From assembly GCA_037892935.1 (NCBI GenBank), contig JAYXKI010000013.1, positions 992,001 to 1,056,000 on the forward strand: 64,000 bases of DNA. Direction: 5' to 3'. The notes below the pieces were generated by a model that was not told the origin of the DNA, searched no databases, and saw nothing but the letters and a program-made list of their open reading frames with translations. A program made the position numbers and the translations under genes. Shown here piece after piece: positions 26,378-37,137 of this stretch (positions within the stretch are counted from its first letter, which is position 1; every line of letters starts with the position of its first letter). This stretch comes from Phlebopus portentosus (taxonomy: Eukaryota > Basidiomycota > Agaricomycetes > Boletales > Boletinellaceae).

Positions 26378-27984
26378 TGTTACGAAAATTGTGGATATAC
26401 AATGCGGCGTGGTATCAGACACTTTACACACCGAATTATGCAGCCTAATCAAGAGCATTTCGAAAGGCTTCAAGGACAGAATAGTGGAGGCGATTCTCGC
26501 CCACTAGTACAGCAAGGACCTGGGGAGGTCGCTGTGGAATATATTCAAGAGGAACCTGATCGACGATATTACGAAGACGAACGCGACGAAAGGGAGGACC
26601 CATACGATTTACAGCAAGGACTAGCTGGAATGCATATTGGACATACTCCTCCACCCGAGCGAAGCTATGTGGACATGGAAGAACGGAACATCGCAAGATA
26701 CGTGGAACTCCTGCAGAAGAGACGATATCGACATAGTGCAACCAGACGCTTTGTTCATGAAAGCCTGGTTTGTACAAACTGCTATTTGGCATACCAAAGG
26801 AGTTGGGTTCTTTCGGAGTGGCTCCTCAAGAACTTCGTGGAGCGCTTAGTAACTAGGGAAGGGGCCGATGTCAAGATTCGGCATAAACCCGGACCTTCAG
26901 AACGAACGTTTGACCAACCATTACCGAACCGCGGAATGAGCGCATACGACCACGAGGTATCTGTATGGCTCGGCGATAGGGATATCTATGCACTGAAGGT
27001 TGGCGTGAGAGCTTGGATCAATCAGCATCGTCACCAGACCTTGTGTCGAAACACTGCAGTAGAAGTCGATTGGCCAATCTATTACAGGGCGCCATCGGAC
27101 GTCGAAAGTCTTATCGAAGAAGCAACGGATCGAATGCTAGAAGCATGGGAACGATCGGAAGAAGGGGTTATTACAGTCGACGAATGGCGCGGGACGAATC
27201 ACCTGGGAAGAAGATACAGGTTAACGTCGGGCACCGGACTACAATTCTCCGACATCGATATCGCGGCTAGGCACAGAAGAGTGTCTGCTAAATTTACACA
27301 GCCGCCAAGGTTAATCTCCGATGATCGGCAGGGGTTGCCGATACCAAATCCCGAAATAACGGTCAGCCCCATGATGGAAGACTAAACGGCAGAAGCTCGG
27401 CCGGAGTAACGGAGCGCCGGCGAAGCGAGATCGCGGCACATGGAAGAAGTCTCTCGTGGGAGGATTGGCGTTAAGGATTAACATGTGATAGGAACGGAGA
27501 TCGATAGAAGCCTGGGGAAAGCTTCTTCGGAACGGAAGGAAATTAGGGCCTGCCTAATAGGGAAGGAAGTAGTCGGTGGTGCAACCAGGAGTTTCGGTAG
27601 CACCACCAGAGTTGTCAGTGGTACTACAGATTCAAGAGAGTAGTAGTGACACCAGCTGAAACATATTGTCCTAACCAATAGCGAGGCATGGTCGGTAGTA
27701 TTTGGTAGTCGGTAGTATTCAGTAGAAACTTTATTTAAAGGCGCCAGCTGAGCGGGGTGTTGTCCCTCAGCAAAATTATTTTGTACTTTCAATCATAACT
27801 GTACCCCTTTGATTGAACCTCTGCTCTACTGCTGGGTCAAGCTTGAGCCTATAGCTCGCTTCTTAGTAGTACATCTAACCTTCGCTACTCTACTCTCCAA
27901 TTATACATTGTCAGAAGGAGGAAGCAGGGACTTGTTCCGGTACGCTCGGACTAACCACCTCGTCCGAAAATACTGGTCCTAACA
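26378..27984 (+). repeat. 3' LTR of element I
   Basis: 1607 bp, two differences from the 5' LTR of I (near LTR positions 44 and 1150). Followed by the CTACT target duplication. Confidence 0.95.
26402..27385 (+). CDS. U3-encoded ORF of family 1, 327 aa (3' LTR of I)
   Basis: Intact copy and the one that would be carried in genomic RNA. The A of the polypurine tract plus TG of the LTR creates an earlier short out-of-frame AUG (26377), so translation from an RNA spliced at 26351 would need leaky scanning. Confidence 0.75.
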   Translation: MRRGIRHFTHRIMQPNQEHFERLQGQNSGGDSRPLVQQGPGEVAVEYIQEEPDRRYYEDERDEREDPYDLQQGLAGMHIGHTPPPERSYVDMEERNIARYVELLQKRRYRHSATRRFVHESLVCTNCYLAYQRSWVLSEWLLKNFVERLVTREGADVKIRHKPGPSERTFDQPLPNRGMSAYDHEVSVWLGDRDIYALKVGVRAWINQHRHQTLCRNTAVEVDWPIYYRAPSDVESLIEEATDRMLEAWERSEEGVITVDEWRGTNHLGRRYRLTSGTGLQFSDIDIAARHRRVSAKFTQPPRLISDDRQGLPIPNPEITVSPMMED

Positions 27985-27989
27985 CTACT

Positions 27990-28140
27990 GGGTCAAGCTT
28001 GAGCCTATAGCTCGCTTCTTAGTAGTACATCTAACCTTCGCTACTCTACTCTCCAATCATACATTGTCAGAAGGAGGAAGCAGGGACTTGTTCCGGTACG
28101 CTCGGACTGATCACCTCGTCCGAAAACACTGGTCCTAACA
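27990..28140 (+). repeat. 5' LTR of element O, right part
   Basis: The last 151 bp of the LTR, resuming after the CTACT duplication. It carries the variants CGGACTGATC and AAAACACTGG found in the 3' LTR of O, not those of I. Confidence 0.95.
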
Positions 28141-28142
28141 TT

Positions 28143-28153
28143 ATAATTTTGCT
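28143..28153 (+). other. Self-priming primer-binding site of element O
   Basis: ATAATTTTGCT two bases after the LTR, complementary to AGCAAAATTAT in the LTR (15209), exactly as in element I. Confidence 0.65.
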
Positions 28154-28277
28154 CCAATCCTGGGATAATCAATCTTGCTGTTTCATAGTGCAATACCCAC
28201 TATCGATCAGTAAGTATTGCTCTGCCCTGGGAGGGTTTCTTCTATACCTGTTAATACAATTAGCTGATCATCGATAA

Positions 28278-29195
28278 GCGTATCGTCGACGGCTAAAGCA
28301 GGCTTACACACTCCATCGGAGTTTTGTTAGAGCGCTCCATACATTCGAGGAGGAAGTCAATTCGGCGTTTCGCACGATAAACTTCTATCGAGGTAAGAAG
28401 CACTCGAACACCCCTATCTTAGAACCCTACCGGTCGGTTATACTATCCGCCCTGGAGCTTCGAATCAACGCCGAAAGACACGAAAGAGTTGGGAGGAAGT
28501 TCTTGCTTGTACACGCGGACAACCTATTGAACGGACACAGTTTTAATTGGGAGGCACTCAGAGGTCCTACGCCGGTGGAAGAAGAACTACTCGCTCTGTG
28601 TCAGGAATATAAAGCGTTCGAATACACCCTACTCGAACATTCTCATTTCCTCCATCAAGTCCTCTTACAAGTTTATCAAGGCAACTATACTACTGCGAAA
28701 CAACTATGTCACCGATGGAACTGTGGCAAGTTGGTTGGTCTAGTCTCTGGTTTACACTCTGCATCGTCTGGTTTTCTTCCATGGTATACGTCATTGCTCA
28801 ACAACTCCGAGGTCGAATCAGCCTTCTTCGAGGCTTTGGAACGCTATGGACGTGGGTGGAACGGCAAGACAACGAAAGAAGTTCCCCATTCCGTCGTGCC
28901 GGTCGGAGATTTCTACTCCAAACTCAACGACTGGCAGTTCCTCAACCCGGACCTGGAGAACGTATGGAATCCGCTCTGGCACGCATCAGCGAACGACTCG
29001 ACAGTCTACACGGACGCTTGGACCGAATGGTCAGTGCTGACGGGCAACCCAACCAAGTTGTCTCCGCCCTGCGTCACGCCGTCATCGACCTCGACAATCG
29101 ACTTACTAGCGTTGATCGGTCCCTCAGAACTCTCACAGCTACTGTTGCTCGACTCTACGACATGGGCTCTCAATACTCCGAGAACCTTACCGTAG
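28278..29195 (+). CDS. ORF A of element O: AUG-less leader frame
   Basis: Same frame and length as in element I and again without an ATG before the ORF0 start at 28706. Replacements relative to I before the overlap are only T to N, Q to H and I to V; all other changes are silent. Donor GTAAGT at 28210 and ATAAG acceptor ending at 28278 are kept. Confidence 0.5.
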   Translation, partial: AYRRRLKQAYTLHRSFVRALHTFEEEVNSAFRTINFYRGKKHSNTPILEPYRSVILSALELRINAERHERVGRKFLLVHADNLLNGHSFNWEALRGPTPVEEELLALCQEYKAFEYTLLEHSHFLHQVLLQVYQGNYTTAKQLCHRWNCGKLVGLVSGLHSASSGFLPWYTSLLNNSEVESAFFEALERYGRGWNGKTTKEVPHSVVPVGDFYSKLNDWQFLNPDLENVWNPLWHASANDSTVYTDAWTEWSVLTGNPTKLSPPCVTPSSTSTIDLLALIGPSELSQLLLLDSTTWALNTPRTLP

Positions 29196-30613
29196 AAGGA
29201 CAGACACTGGGGGAGTTTCTGGCGCACATTCAGGGACATGTCGGGGATGCAATCGCCGAAGCAGTCGTCACCAACCTCAGGCGAGAAGGCGAACAGCGAG
29301 ACGTACGGATCAACTACGCGTTCGGTATTCTTCAGGCTCGTATTCTGGGAGCGGTAACAATGGCCATTCAGGGCAGTCAATCAGCCCTTGCTCAACAAGT
29401 GGTCAACTCCCAGCAAGAGATTATTCGGCTCACTGGTACGGACTTCCTGCAGTTACACACGCAGGCTAGCTACCTGGTCGAACAGGTCGAGGCTATTCGA
29501 GCCCGGATCAGCAATGCCGAGGAAGAACTCGCGGCCCAGTACTCAATCACGGAAGGCATTCGTCGGATCCAACAAACGATTAGGCTTCGTCAATCCTACC
29601 TGACGCAGCGAGCTAGGCGAGGAAGGGCAAGGTTGAGCCCTGACTCCCCGCTGCAAGGTAGAGGCCTAGGTCTAGCCAGTCGCTTCGAAAGCGTGAGCTC
29701 GGACTCCGACGACGACCAGATGCCCCACCTGATCCCAGCAAGTGAACGCTTTGTGGATCAGATGGTTGAGATCATTCGCCAGAGCAGGGAACCTGAAGGA
29801 ACGGACACTCGAACAGGACAACCGTCGTTGCAGTTGCGACAGCAGGCAGTAGAAGTTGGAAGGAACTATGTCGCTGAGGTAGTTGCGGAACGAGGGCTGG
29901 TAGCACCTAATGTGCTCGCCCAAGAGGAACAGGAAGTCGAAGGAAGCATCGAAGTTGAAGAAGATCTCCCGGACTACGTCTCCACAGAAACGCAACCCGG
30001 AAGCCTGGACCAGCAAGCAGAAGAACTGCTGAGGGAGGTTATTCCCGAGTCACCACAGCCCTGGCCATCCAACGACGGATGGGGACCGCCTCCCGATGCT
30101 GGGGAAGCATGGCAGGCGGACAACACGGCGGAAACGGGTTATGGCACGGGAATCCGGGAGCTCATGTGGAATGAGCAGGGAGAACTCGTCGAGGGAGCGA
30201 TTCAACGGCTGGGATGGAATGGCCACTACGTCGAAAGGAACCACATTCAATACCCGCACCAGGACTCGCCGCCAGGATCGCCTACTCCAAGTGCTCTTGA
30301 GCTTGAGGAGAGAGAAGCAAGGCTCCAGGCGGTCAGTGAGTACTCCCCAGACTCTGATTATATTTATGATCCTATCATTCGTCCTAATAGCTGCCCTATA
30401 CCATCGGTCTTTCTCGACATACGAGAGGGACCACTAAGGCAGGGGGTAGCAAACATGGCGATGGTAGTTTGGGTGCGAGGTAACAATGTAGAAGAGCCAA
30501 CCAGCGAGGATCAAGAGTACTTCGATGCGAACGACGACTGGGAAACAGAAGAGGAAAGCGAGGAACACGAAAGCGGCGAGGAACGATACGAAGCTCGGGA
30601 AGAAAGGAGATAG
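28706..30613 (+). CDS. ORF0 of element O: coiled-coil protein upstream of gag, up to 635 aa
   Basis: Same structure as in I: possible N-terminal membrane helix, coiled coil, acidic C-terminal half ending EERYEAREERR. The middle, about 800 bp, appears identical to that of I, while the flanks differ, which suggests recombination between family members. The function is unknown. Confidence 0.6.
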   Translation: MSPMELWQVGWSSLWFTLCIVWFSSMVYVIAQQLRGRISLLRGFGTLWTWVERQDNERSSPFRRAGRRFLLQTQRLAVPQPGPGERMESALARISERLDSLHGRLDRMVSADGQPNQVVSALRHAVIDLDNRLTSVDRSLRTLTATVARLYDMGSQYSENLTVEGQTLGEFLAHIQGHVGDAIAEAVVTNLRREGEQRDVRINYAFGILQARILGAVTMAIQGSQSALAQQVVNSQQEIIRLTGTDFLQLHTQASYLVEQVEAIRARISNAEEELAAQYSITEGIRRIQQTIRLRQSYLTQRARRGRARLSPDSPLQGRGLGLASRFESVSSDSDDDQMPHLIPASERFVDQMVEIIRQSREPEGTDTRTGQPSLQLRQQAVEVGRNYVAEVVAERGLVAPNVLAQEEQEVEGSIEVEEDLPDYVSTETQPGSLDQQAEELLREVIPESPQPWPSNDGWGPPPDAGEAWQADNTAETGYGTGIRELMWNEQGELVEGAIQRLGWNGHYVERNHIQYPHQDSPPGSPTPSALELEEREARLQAVSEYSPDSDYIYDPIIRPNSCPIPSVFLDIREGPLRQGVANMAMVVWVRGNNVEEPTSEDQEYFDANDDWETEEESEEHESGEERYEAREERR

Positions 30614-30810
30614 GCCCTGGTTTAGAGCTGGGAGCTTGCCAGGAGGAAGGAAGACGCCCAAGAACCGACCGGGGAGGAAGGGTAAGGTGGCTAGTTGGAA
30701 AGCGGAGGTGGTACTCGCTGGATAACTTAGCTACCAAACCATGTATTATTATAATGCGCTGAATGAGAGTGATACTCATAAAAATGTTGGTTGAATTCGT
30801 CTAGGTCAAT

Positions 30811-31833
30811 ATGTCAAACAAAGACATCATGAAGTATCCCTTGTTTAAGGGAAACCCTTATGAGTCGCTTGAGAACTTCCAGAATCAAATGATCAGCCGG
30901 TTGAATGAAAAACATCCGAGCGACCCAGTCAAGAGGGTTAAGATTATTTTAGAATGTCTGCGAGGTCAAGCTCAGACTTGGGTTAATGGCAAATGGGCCG
31001 TGAACAGAAATCAATTAGTCTCCACCTACAAGCGGGATGCGAACAATGAGCTTGTTATGGACAAGAAGGGTGGATGGGACGACGAGGACGATCTATGGAA
31101 CGAATTAGCGCTCAACCATAACGGCATTTTTGGACTTCAAGAAGAAGCCGAGCGAAATATTAGGACGATTTATCAGGAACGGGCGCGGGTGAAGCAGTAT
31201 AACAGGGCCTTCGACGATATTAGGATGAGGCTGCCAAAGCATTACGACCACCAAGCGCTGATTTACGAGTACAAGAGAGGACTCAATCAGGCGATCCTAA
31301 AGGCCCTGCTTACGAATACAGACCACCCAGGTTGGGACCTGAACCAATGGAAGGAGAACGCTAGCAATCTGGAGGCCAGTCTTATAGCTGCCAAGGTGAT
31401 AGGCAGTAATAGGAAGTACACCCCTATGTTTAAAGATGGGCAGGCGGTATCGTACACGCCAGTGCCCCCAGAAGCTCGTCGTCCAGCTGAGTTTCTGGGT
31501 GAGCCTATGGACATTGACATGTCTAGGCGCTTTACTAAGGGGTCCCGAGGAGATGCCGGGATATGCTGGGCATGCGGCAAGACAGGTCACTTCGCACGGG
31601 ACTGCAACAACGTAGGGCGAGACACACAGGGAAGCCGTGGACACCGAACCAACTACAAGAGACGGGTGCAGAAGAGACGACCTGGCAAGACTGGCCGCTT
31701 CCTAAAACGCCGGGAAGTTGGGATTAGCAGCGATTCTGAAATGGAAGAACTACTGGACAAGAGAACGAAGTTACCAAGGCGTAAGGAACGGGCTTCGTAT
31801 GCCCTCGAGGAGGATTCCGAGGAGGATTTTTGA
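30811..31833 (+). CDS. gag: Gag of element O, 340 aa
   Basis: Differs from the Gag of I at about ten residues, among them DGK to NNE near residue 77. The zinc knuckle CWACGKTGHFARDC is kept. The GTCTAG motif before the ATG is also kept. Confidence 0.9.
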   Translation: MSNKDIMKYPLFKGNPYESLENFQNQMISRLNEKHPSDPVKRVKIILECLRGQAQTWVNGKWAVNRNQLVSTYKRDANNELVMDKKGGWDDEDDLWNELALNHNGIFGLQEEAERNIRTIYQERARVKQYNRAFDDIRMRLPKHYDHQALIYEYKRGLNQAILKALLTNTDHPGWDLNQWKENASNLEASLIAAKVIGSNRKYTPMFKDGQAVSYTPVPPEARRPAEFLGEPMDIDMSRRFTKGSRGDAGICWACGKTGHFARDCNNVGRDTQGSRGHRTNYKRRVQKRRPGKTGRFLKRREVGISSDSEMEELLDKRTKLPRRKERASYALEEDSEEDF

Positions 31834-31863
31834 AGGGCCGCCAGTCGACATCGGACACTGGCG
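31824..31863 (+). promoter_or_regulatory. -1 frameshift cassette at the gag stop of element O
   Basis: The same GGATTTT heptamer in the gag frame before TGA, the same 8-nt spacer and the same 7-bp stem. The only change from I falls in the loop (A to G), so the stem is preserved. Confidence 0.6.
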
Positions 31864-34800
31864 AGGGCTCGAAGGACACACAAGAGATAAAGCGCCGATG
31901 GACTATTGCTAGACCAAACTCCAACCATCCTACTATACCCATTGACGTCATTCAGGGACAGAAAAAGGTTAATCTCTCGGCTATGATTGACTCCGGATCT
32001 GCAATCACTACTATTAGCCCCACGGTGGTACAGAGCCTAGGGTTGAGAACAGTGCCTGCAGAAGGTAATTATACCATCCGGAATGCCGATGGATCGATTA
32101 ATCATGGTGGATGGACTCGGAACGTCAGAGCAATAGTGGACACAGGGATTACAAGAGGTTTAATGGACATCGCAGTGGTGGATACACACGAAGACAAGTT
32201 TCTCATAGGAAATGATTGGCTTGAACAGCATAAGCCAACTATCGACTGGACAAAGGGGATTCTTCGCAAAGGCGGGAAGGAAATTGCATTTAATGGAACG
32301 GCACGATTGCGTTCCATACAGCTAATCCTAGCCCCAAGGAAGCTCCGGAAACGCAGAAGATGGCGAAGAATTCCAGACTACATTCCACCCGAATGGGATG
32401 CCGATGATGAAAAGGAAGAAGCTTGGGAAACTAGGGTCTATTACCACAGCGACATCGAAACAGGACAAGAAACCGAGAAGGAAGACATAGAAGAAAAACC
32501 TACGATCGTACCACCAGACAAAGGAAAAGAAAAGGAATCAGCAGCACCGCTTGTCACGTTCGAAGAAGTCATGCACAAGCCGCCAGAACTCTCCTTCGCC
32601 AAGCAAGAAGGAAGATGGAAATTCTTTTGGTTCGGGGACAAGTGCCGAATAACGAAGGACGATCAAAACTGGCACAACTTTAACAGTCTAGAGGATGCAG
32701 ATGGTGCAGTATACCGCACCATGGTCAGAGAAATGGACAAGGGCGCCAAACATGATGAACTCCTCGATGAATATGGCGGCATGTATATGGCGCGTCTTCA
32801 GCTGATAGCGATTCAGGGAGGCCTGGGAACAACGACCTCACCAATAACATCTGGAGACCAAGCAAGAGTGCAGGAAGAAATACAGGCACAAATGACAATC
32901 GACGCAGAAGGATCTGATACGAGTAGAAGGAAGAAGCCTAGTGTACCACCTAAAGGAGGAAAGCCTGGACACTACGCACCCGATCCTCTCAAGATGCGTC
33001 GACAGAAGAGCGGAGGAAGTGGTACGGATTCAAACCCTGTCATAAGGAGTATAAGGGTGGAGTGGACTCCTCCATCCGTGCACGAGGGCCACAATGACTC
33101 AACCCTGGCAGTGCAAAAGCAGTCGGTAAGCTTCACCACACGAAGCAGAGGTACAAGCAGGAGTACTTCGGGTCGGGAGCGCCGTAGAACTAAGGCTACG
33201 AAGCGTACTAGGTTCGGCCACCTAGCGAGATCTCCTCCTACGAGAGACCGAGGAGTGACTAGACATGAGACGCCGTTCAAGGGTAGGCTAGTGGCTAGGA
33301 AAGTGGTCCACCCCAAAGGGAGGGTAGTCCCACTCAATTGGCACAGGGCCAAAGTCAGTACGCCGCAATCATCAAGTAGGCTAACTTCGGGAGCTCAAGT
33401 GCGCCCGCGAAGACCACGGTTTAAGAACCAAATGCAGGGCCCTGCTCCGACAGGGAAAACAAACGGTAAAGGTAACAGGTTCATTTTGAATTATGCCGCG
33501 ATGGAGCAGGGGCTCTCGCAGGGGCAAAAGAGGCGCCAATGGCGCACGCCTGTTGACTCGGTCATGCAGCCGCCCAAAGTGGAAGGAAAAGTGCTAGAGA
33601 GAAGAGCTGGATCTGAGACGGAGTTCAAGGGTATCCTAGGATCGCATAAGCCCGCTACCTCAGGGGAAGCAGAGGACACCTCTCGAAGAGGAGGGCCGCC
33701 CAAGCCTCCTCACTGGATCCGCCGTCTAGAGCATCGACAAGTCGCATCCAGGAGAGAACGCCTTCTCAAGTATAACAGCATAGCTCAAAAATATGCGCAG
33801 GAGAAAGCACTCGATGAAAGGATGGCAGACTCTGCTGGCGACAAATCTCTCGAAGAAATTCTTCCAAAACAAATATGGGAGTTCAGGGATAGGTTCGACA
33901 AGGACGCCGCCAAACGGCTGCCGAAGTCGGGACAATGGGACATGAAGATCGAGCTCCTACCAGGGGCTGAGCTCCCGAAACCTGGACCGGTATATCCACT
34001 CGCTCCTGCTGAAAAGCGAGCGGTAGAAGAATGGATTCGTGAGGACCTGAAGAAGGGATGGATTCGTGTTGTAGGAAACCGAGTACCAGCTGAAGAAAAG
34101 GCGAACACTTGCGCACCAGTATTTGTCATAGCCAAGAAGACGATAGGGAAGGATGGCAAGCCGGAGTATAGAATTGTTATCGACTATAGAGGGCTGAATG
34201 CGGTGGTCATTCCAGACCACCAACCGATGCCTCTGTTACATATGCTCCCGGACGATCTTGCGCATGCCAAATGGTTCTCTACACTGGATTTGCGAAGTGG
34301 GTATAACAACATTCGAATACACCCTGGGCACGAGAAGTATGCCGCCTTCAGGACTCACATGGGAGTATACCAGCCGATGGTAATGCAGTTCGGATTAATG
34401 AATGCACCTGCGGTATTCCAACGTGCAATGAACGAGCTCTTTCATGACATGATTGGGCAGGGCATACTCATTTATCTTGACGACATTATAGTCTATGCGG
34501 AAACGGAACAGGAACATTGGGACCTGCTAGCAGAGGTATTGCGCAGGTTAAGGGAAGCAGACTTCTTCTGTAAACCAGAGAAGTGCTACTTCGGAAAGAA
34601 GGAACTCGACTATTTAGGATTTGTGGTTAACCAGTCGGGCATGCAGATGGATCCCTACAAGGTAAAGGCGGTTCAAGAATGGCCAGACTTGTCAAGCAAG
34701 CGAGACATTCGAAAGTTTATCGGTTTTGCAAACTTCTACCGGAAATTTATCGAGGGCTTCGCCAAGATCGCTAGACCACTAACGGAACTTATGTCAGGCA

Positions 34801-37121
34801 AGAAGACATTTACCTGGGGAGAACGACAACAAGAGAGCTTTAGGAAACTTAAAGAAGCTTTTACCACTGCGCCAATGCTGGTACGACCGGATCATGAGAA
34901 GCAATTTGTGCTGGAAACCGACGCGTCAAACTTTGCGATGGGAGCCGTACTCTCGCAGCTCGGGGACGATGAAATTTTGCACCCCATTGGATATTGGTCG
35001 AACACCTATCGAGATGCCGAGAATAACTATCCAGTAATGGACAAGGAATTACTAGCGATTGTCAAGGCCTTGAGCAACTGGAGGCACCACTTGGAAGGAG
35101 CGAAACATGAGATTCGGGTGGTTAGCGATCAAGCGAACCTTCGATATTTCATGGGAGCTAGGAAGCTGAGTGGCCGCCAAGCAAGATGGGCGACGTTTCT
35201 CAGCAGATTTCGATTTCGAATCGAGTATCGACCTGGAACCAAGAATTCACGAGCAGACGCATTATCAAGAAGGCCAGACTACGAACAGGGCCAAGAAGAC
35301 CAGCCAGAACAAGTCCTACTTCCTCCGCAATTGTTCAGAACATCGGACTTGCCCATGCGCACAGTACGGGTATTTGAGCTTACAGGGGGTCCTGAACTGG
35401 GAGAGAAGATTCGAGACGCCTATGAACGATCCAAAGAGCCAACAAACGGAACGTTCGAAGAAGGATATTGGTGGAAGGATGATAAATTGGTTATCCCACC
35501 AGATGAAGAAGTTAAGAAGGAAATTGTACGACAGTGCCATGACGCACCGGCGTCAGGACACCCGGGGTTACAGAAGACTATAGACAAACTGGAAAGAAGA
35601 GTTTGGTGGCCGAAGATGAGGGAATGGGTCGAAGAATATGTGCGCACATGCGACGTGTGCCAAAGGACGAAAGCGCGACGAGGAAAGACGCAACCACCGC
35701 TACAACCATTGCAGATAGCGACAAAGCCCTACGACGAGATTACCATGGACTATGTCACCGGACTTCCGACGACGAGCAGAGGAAACAATGCGATACTAGT
35801 GGTGGTAGACAGGTTCTCTAAAATGGGAACTTTTATACCTACTACGGTAAACGCAAATTCAAAGACAACTGCGGACTTGATGATCAATTATGTCTACAGC
35901 AAGGTCGGAACTCCGAAGACAGTGATCAGCGACAGGGGACCTCAATTCGCTAGCCGGTTTACAGAACAGGTGAACCAGGCCCTCGGGATCGAAACAAAGC
36001 TTAGTACGGCATATCATCCACAAACAGATGGTCAAACGGAGCGGGTAAACCAAGAAATGGAACAGCTGTTACGTTGCTATTCCAGCTTGCAGCAGGACGA
36101 CTGGGACGAACATTTGCCTATGGCAGAATTCGCCTATAACAGTCGCTCTCACTCCAGCACTGGAAAGACACCGTTTGAATTGGTATATGGATTTCAGCCG
36201 GAATTAGGATTCAAGCTTCCGATCCGAGGAACTCAGGACTATGTGGCTATGCGAAAGAAGAATCAAGAAGAAGCAACGAAAGCGCTGGAGAAGGCACGAG
36301 ACGCAATGAAGAGAGTTGCAGACAGACACCGAGGCCCGATGCCGTCATTCGAAGTTGGCGATAAAGTCATGTTAGATGGTCGGAATCTAACCTTGCTAGT
36401 TCCCACAAGGAAGCTAGGAGATAGAAACCTGGGACCTTATCAAATTATCGCGAAACATGGGCTAGTCAACTACGAGTTGGATCTCCCGAAGGAATTAAGG
36501 ATCCACCCGGTGTTCTATGCAGGACTATTAATTCCCTATCGAGAAAGGAAAGATCCGGCACAGAGAACAAGACCACCACCAGAAGTTATCGCTGGAGAAA
36601 CCGAGTATGAGGTTGAAGCAATCCGGGACATGAGGAAAAGGCACGGAAAATGGGAGTATCAGGTTAAATGGCTCGGCTACCCGGAGGAAGAGAATACCTG
36701 GGAACCTGTAGAAGGGCTGCGCAATGCCCCAGAGAAATTGCGGGAGTATCACGAGAGGAATCGTTGGCCGGACACGATAGATCTTCCCTCTAGAAAGAAG
36801 ATCGCGGATATCATAGACTCTACGCAGAGAGTAATCGACATCAAGAAAGAAGATGACGAGTTCCTGAGAACGGCACTGGGAGAGTCCGTAGCTCAGAGGG
36901 TAATCAAGAGAAGAAGATACCAGAGCAAGACAGGTATCAAGCAGCGGGATTTCGGTTATCCGGAATGGCACAAGCGTCATTGGAGAGCCGCGAAAAGGCC
37001 ATTCACTCGAAACAAAGCGCTGCCAGTTCGCAGATGGGATCTGCCAGAAGAAAAAGGGAATCCTTCATACAAGGATTGGTTTTGGGCTGACTCCTCGGAT
37101 AGTGAGTGCAGCGAGGCTTAG
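31830..37121 (+). CDS. pol: Pol of element O: protease, reverse transcriptase, RNase H, integrase, chromodomain
   Basis: Same domain order and length as the Pol of I, with no break. The reverse transcriptase active site reads ILIYLDDIIVY, the canonical form. DSG protease, HHCC and DDE integrase motifs and the chromodomain are all intact, so by sequence O could encode active enzymes. Confidence 0.95.
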   Translation: MKGRQSTSDTGEGSKDTQEIKRRWTIARPNSNHPTIPIDVIQGQKKVNLSAMIDSGSAITTISPTVVQSLGLRTVPAEGNYTIRNADGSINHGGWTRNVRAIVDTGITRGLMDIAVVDTHEDKFLIGNDWLEQHKPTIDWTKGILRKGGKEIAFNGTARLRSIQLILAPRKLRKRRRWRRIPDYIPPEWDADDEKEEAWETRVYYHSDIETGQETEKEDIEEKPTIVPPDKGKEKESAAPLVTFEEVMHKPPELSFAKQEGRWKFFWFGDKCRITKDDQNWHNFNSLEDADGAVYRTMVREMDKGAKHDELLDEYGGMYMARLQLIAIQGGLGTTTSPITSGDQARVQEEIQAQMTIDAEGSDTSRRKKPSVPPKGGKPGHYAPDPLKMRRQKSGGSGTDSNPVIRSIRVEWTPPSVHEGHNDSTLAVQKQSVSFTTRSRGTSRSTSGRERRRTKATKRTRFGHLARSPPTRDRGVTRHETPFKGRLVARKVVHPKGRVVPLNWHRAKVSTPQSSSRLTSGAQVRPRRPRFKNQMQGPAPTGKTNGKGNRFILNYAAMEQGLSQGQKRRQWRTPVDSVMQPPKVEGKVLERRAGSETEFKGILGSHKPATSGEAEDTSRRGGPPKPPHWIRRLEHRQVASRRERLLKYNSIAQKYAQEKALDERMADSAGDKSLEEILPKQIWEFRDRFDKDAAKRLPKSGQWDMKIELLPGAELPKPGPVYPLAPAEKRAVEEWIREDLKKGWIRVVGNRVPAEEKANTCAPVFVIAKKTIGKDGKPEYRIVIDYRGLNAVVIPDHQPMPLLHMLPDDLAHAKWFSTLDLRSGYNNIRIHPGHEKYAAFRTHMGVYQPMVMQFGLMNAPAVFQRAMNELFHDMIGQGILIYLDDIIVYAETEQEHWDLLAEVLRRLREADFFCKPEKCYFGKKELDYLGFVVNQSGMQMDPYKVKAVQEWPDLSSKRDIRKFIGFANFYRKFIEGFAKIARPLTELMSGKKTFTWGERQQESFRKLKEAFTTAPMLVRPDHEKQFVLETDASNFAMGAVLSQLGDDEILHPIGYWSNTYRDAENNYPVMDKELLAIVKALSNWRHHLEGAKHEIRVVSDQANLRYFMGARKLSGRQARWATFLSRFRFRIEYRPGTKNSRADALSRRPDYEQGQEDQPEQVLLPPQLFRTSDLPMRTVRVFELTGGPELGEKIRDAYERSKEPTNGTFEEGYWWKDDKLVIPPDEEVKKEIVRQCHDAPASGHPGLQKTIDKLERRVWWPKMREWVEEYVRTCDVCQRTKARRGKTQPPLQPLQIATKPYDEITMDYVTGLPTTSRGNNAILVVVDRFSKMGTFIPTTVNANSKTTADLMINYVYSKVGTPKTVISDRGPQFASRFTEQVNQALGIETKLSTAYHPQTDGQTERVNQEMEQLLRCYSSLQQDDWDEHLPMAEFAYNSRSHSSTGKTPFELVYGFQPELGFKLPIRGTQDYVAMRKKNQEEATKALEKARDAMKRVADRHRGPMPSFEVGDKVMLDGRNLTLLVPTRKLGDRNLGPYQIIAKHGLVNYELDLPKELRIHPVFYAGLLIPYRERKDPAQRTRPPPEVIAGETEYEVEAIRDMRKRHGKWEYQVKWLGYPEEENTWEPVEGLRNAPEKLREYHERNRWPDTIDLPSRKKIADIIDSTQRVIDIKKEDDEFLRTALGESVAQRVIKRRRYQSKTGIKQRDFGYPEWHKRHWRAAKRPFTRNKALPVRRWDLPEEKGNPSYKDWFWADSSDSECSEA

Positions 37122-37137
37122 GAAGGCCTGAGTAAAT

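Larger units (their letters stand above)
15274..27984 (+). mobile_element. Family-1 Ty3/gypsy chromovirus I, complete and young
   Basis: It is flanked by CTACT at 15269-15273 and 27985-27989, a 5-bp target duplication within the 5' LTR of O. The LTRs 15274-16880 and 26378-27984 are both 1607 bp and differ at only two positions by eye. Total length is 12,711 bp. Gag, pol, ORF0 and the U3 ORFs are all open. The one oddity in pol is Ser in place of Ile before the YLDD motif. Confidence 0.95.

Noticed and set aside
26313..26507. Small frame across the pol-side junction of the 3' LTR (starting MATTIKGSTLSLQSE)
   Set aside because: It is open only because two constrained sequences abut, overlaps the U3 ORF in another frame and ends early.
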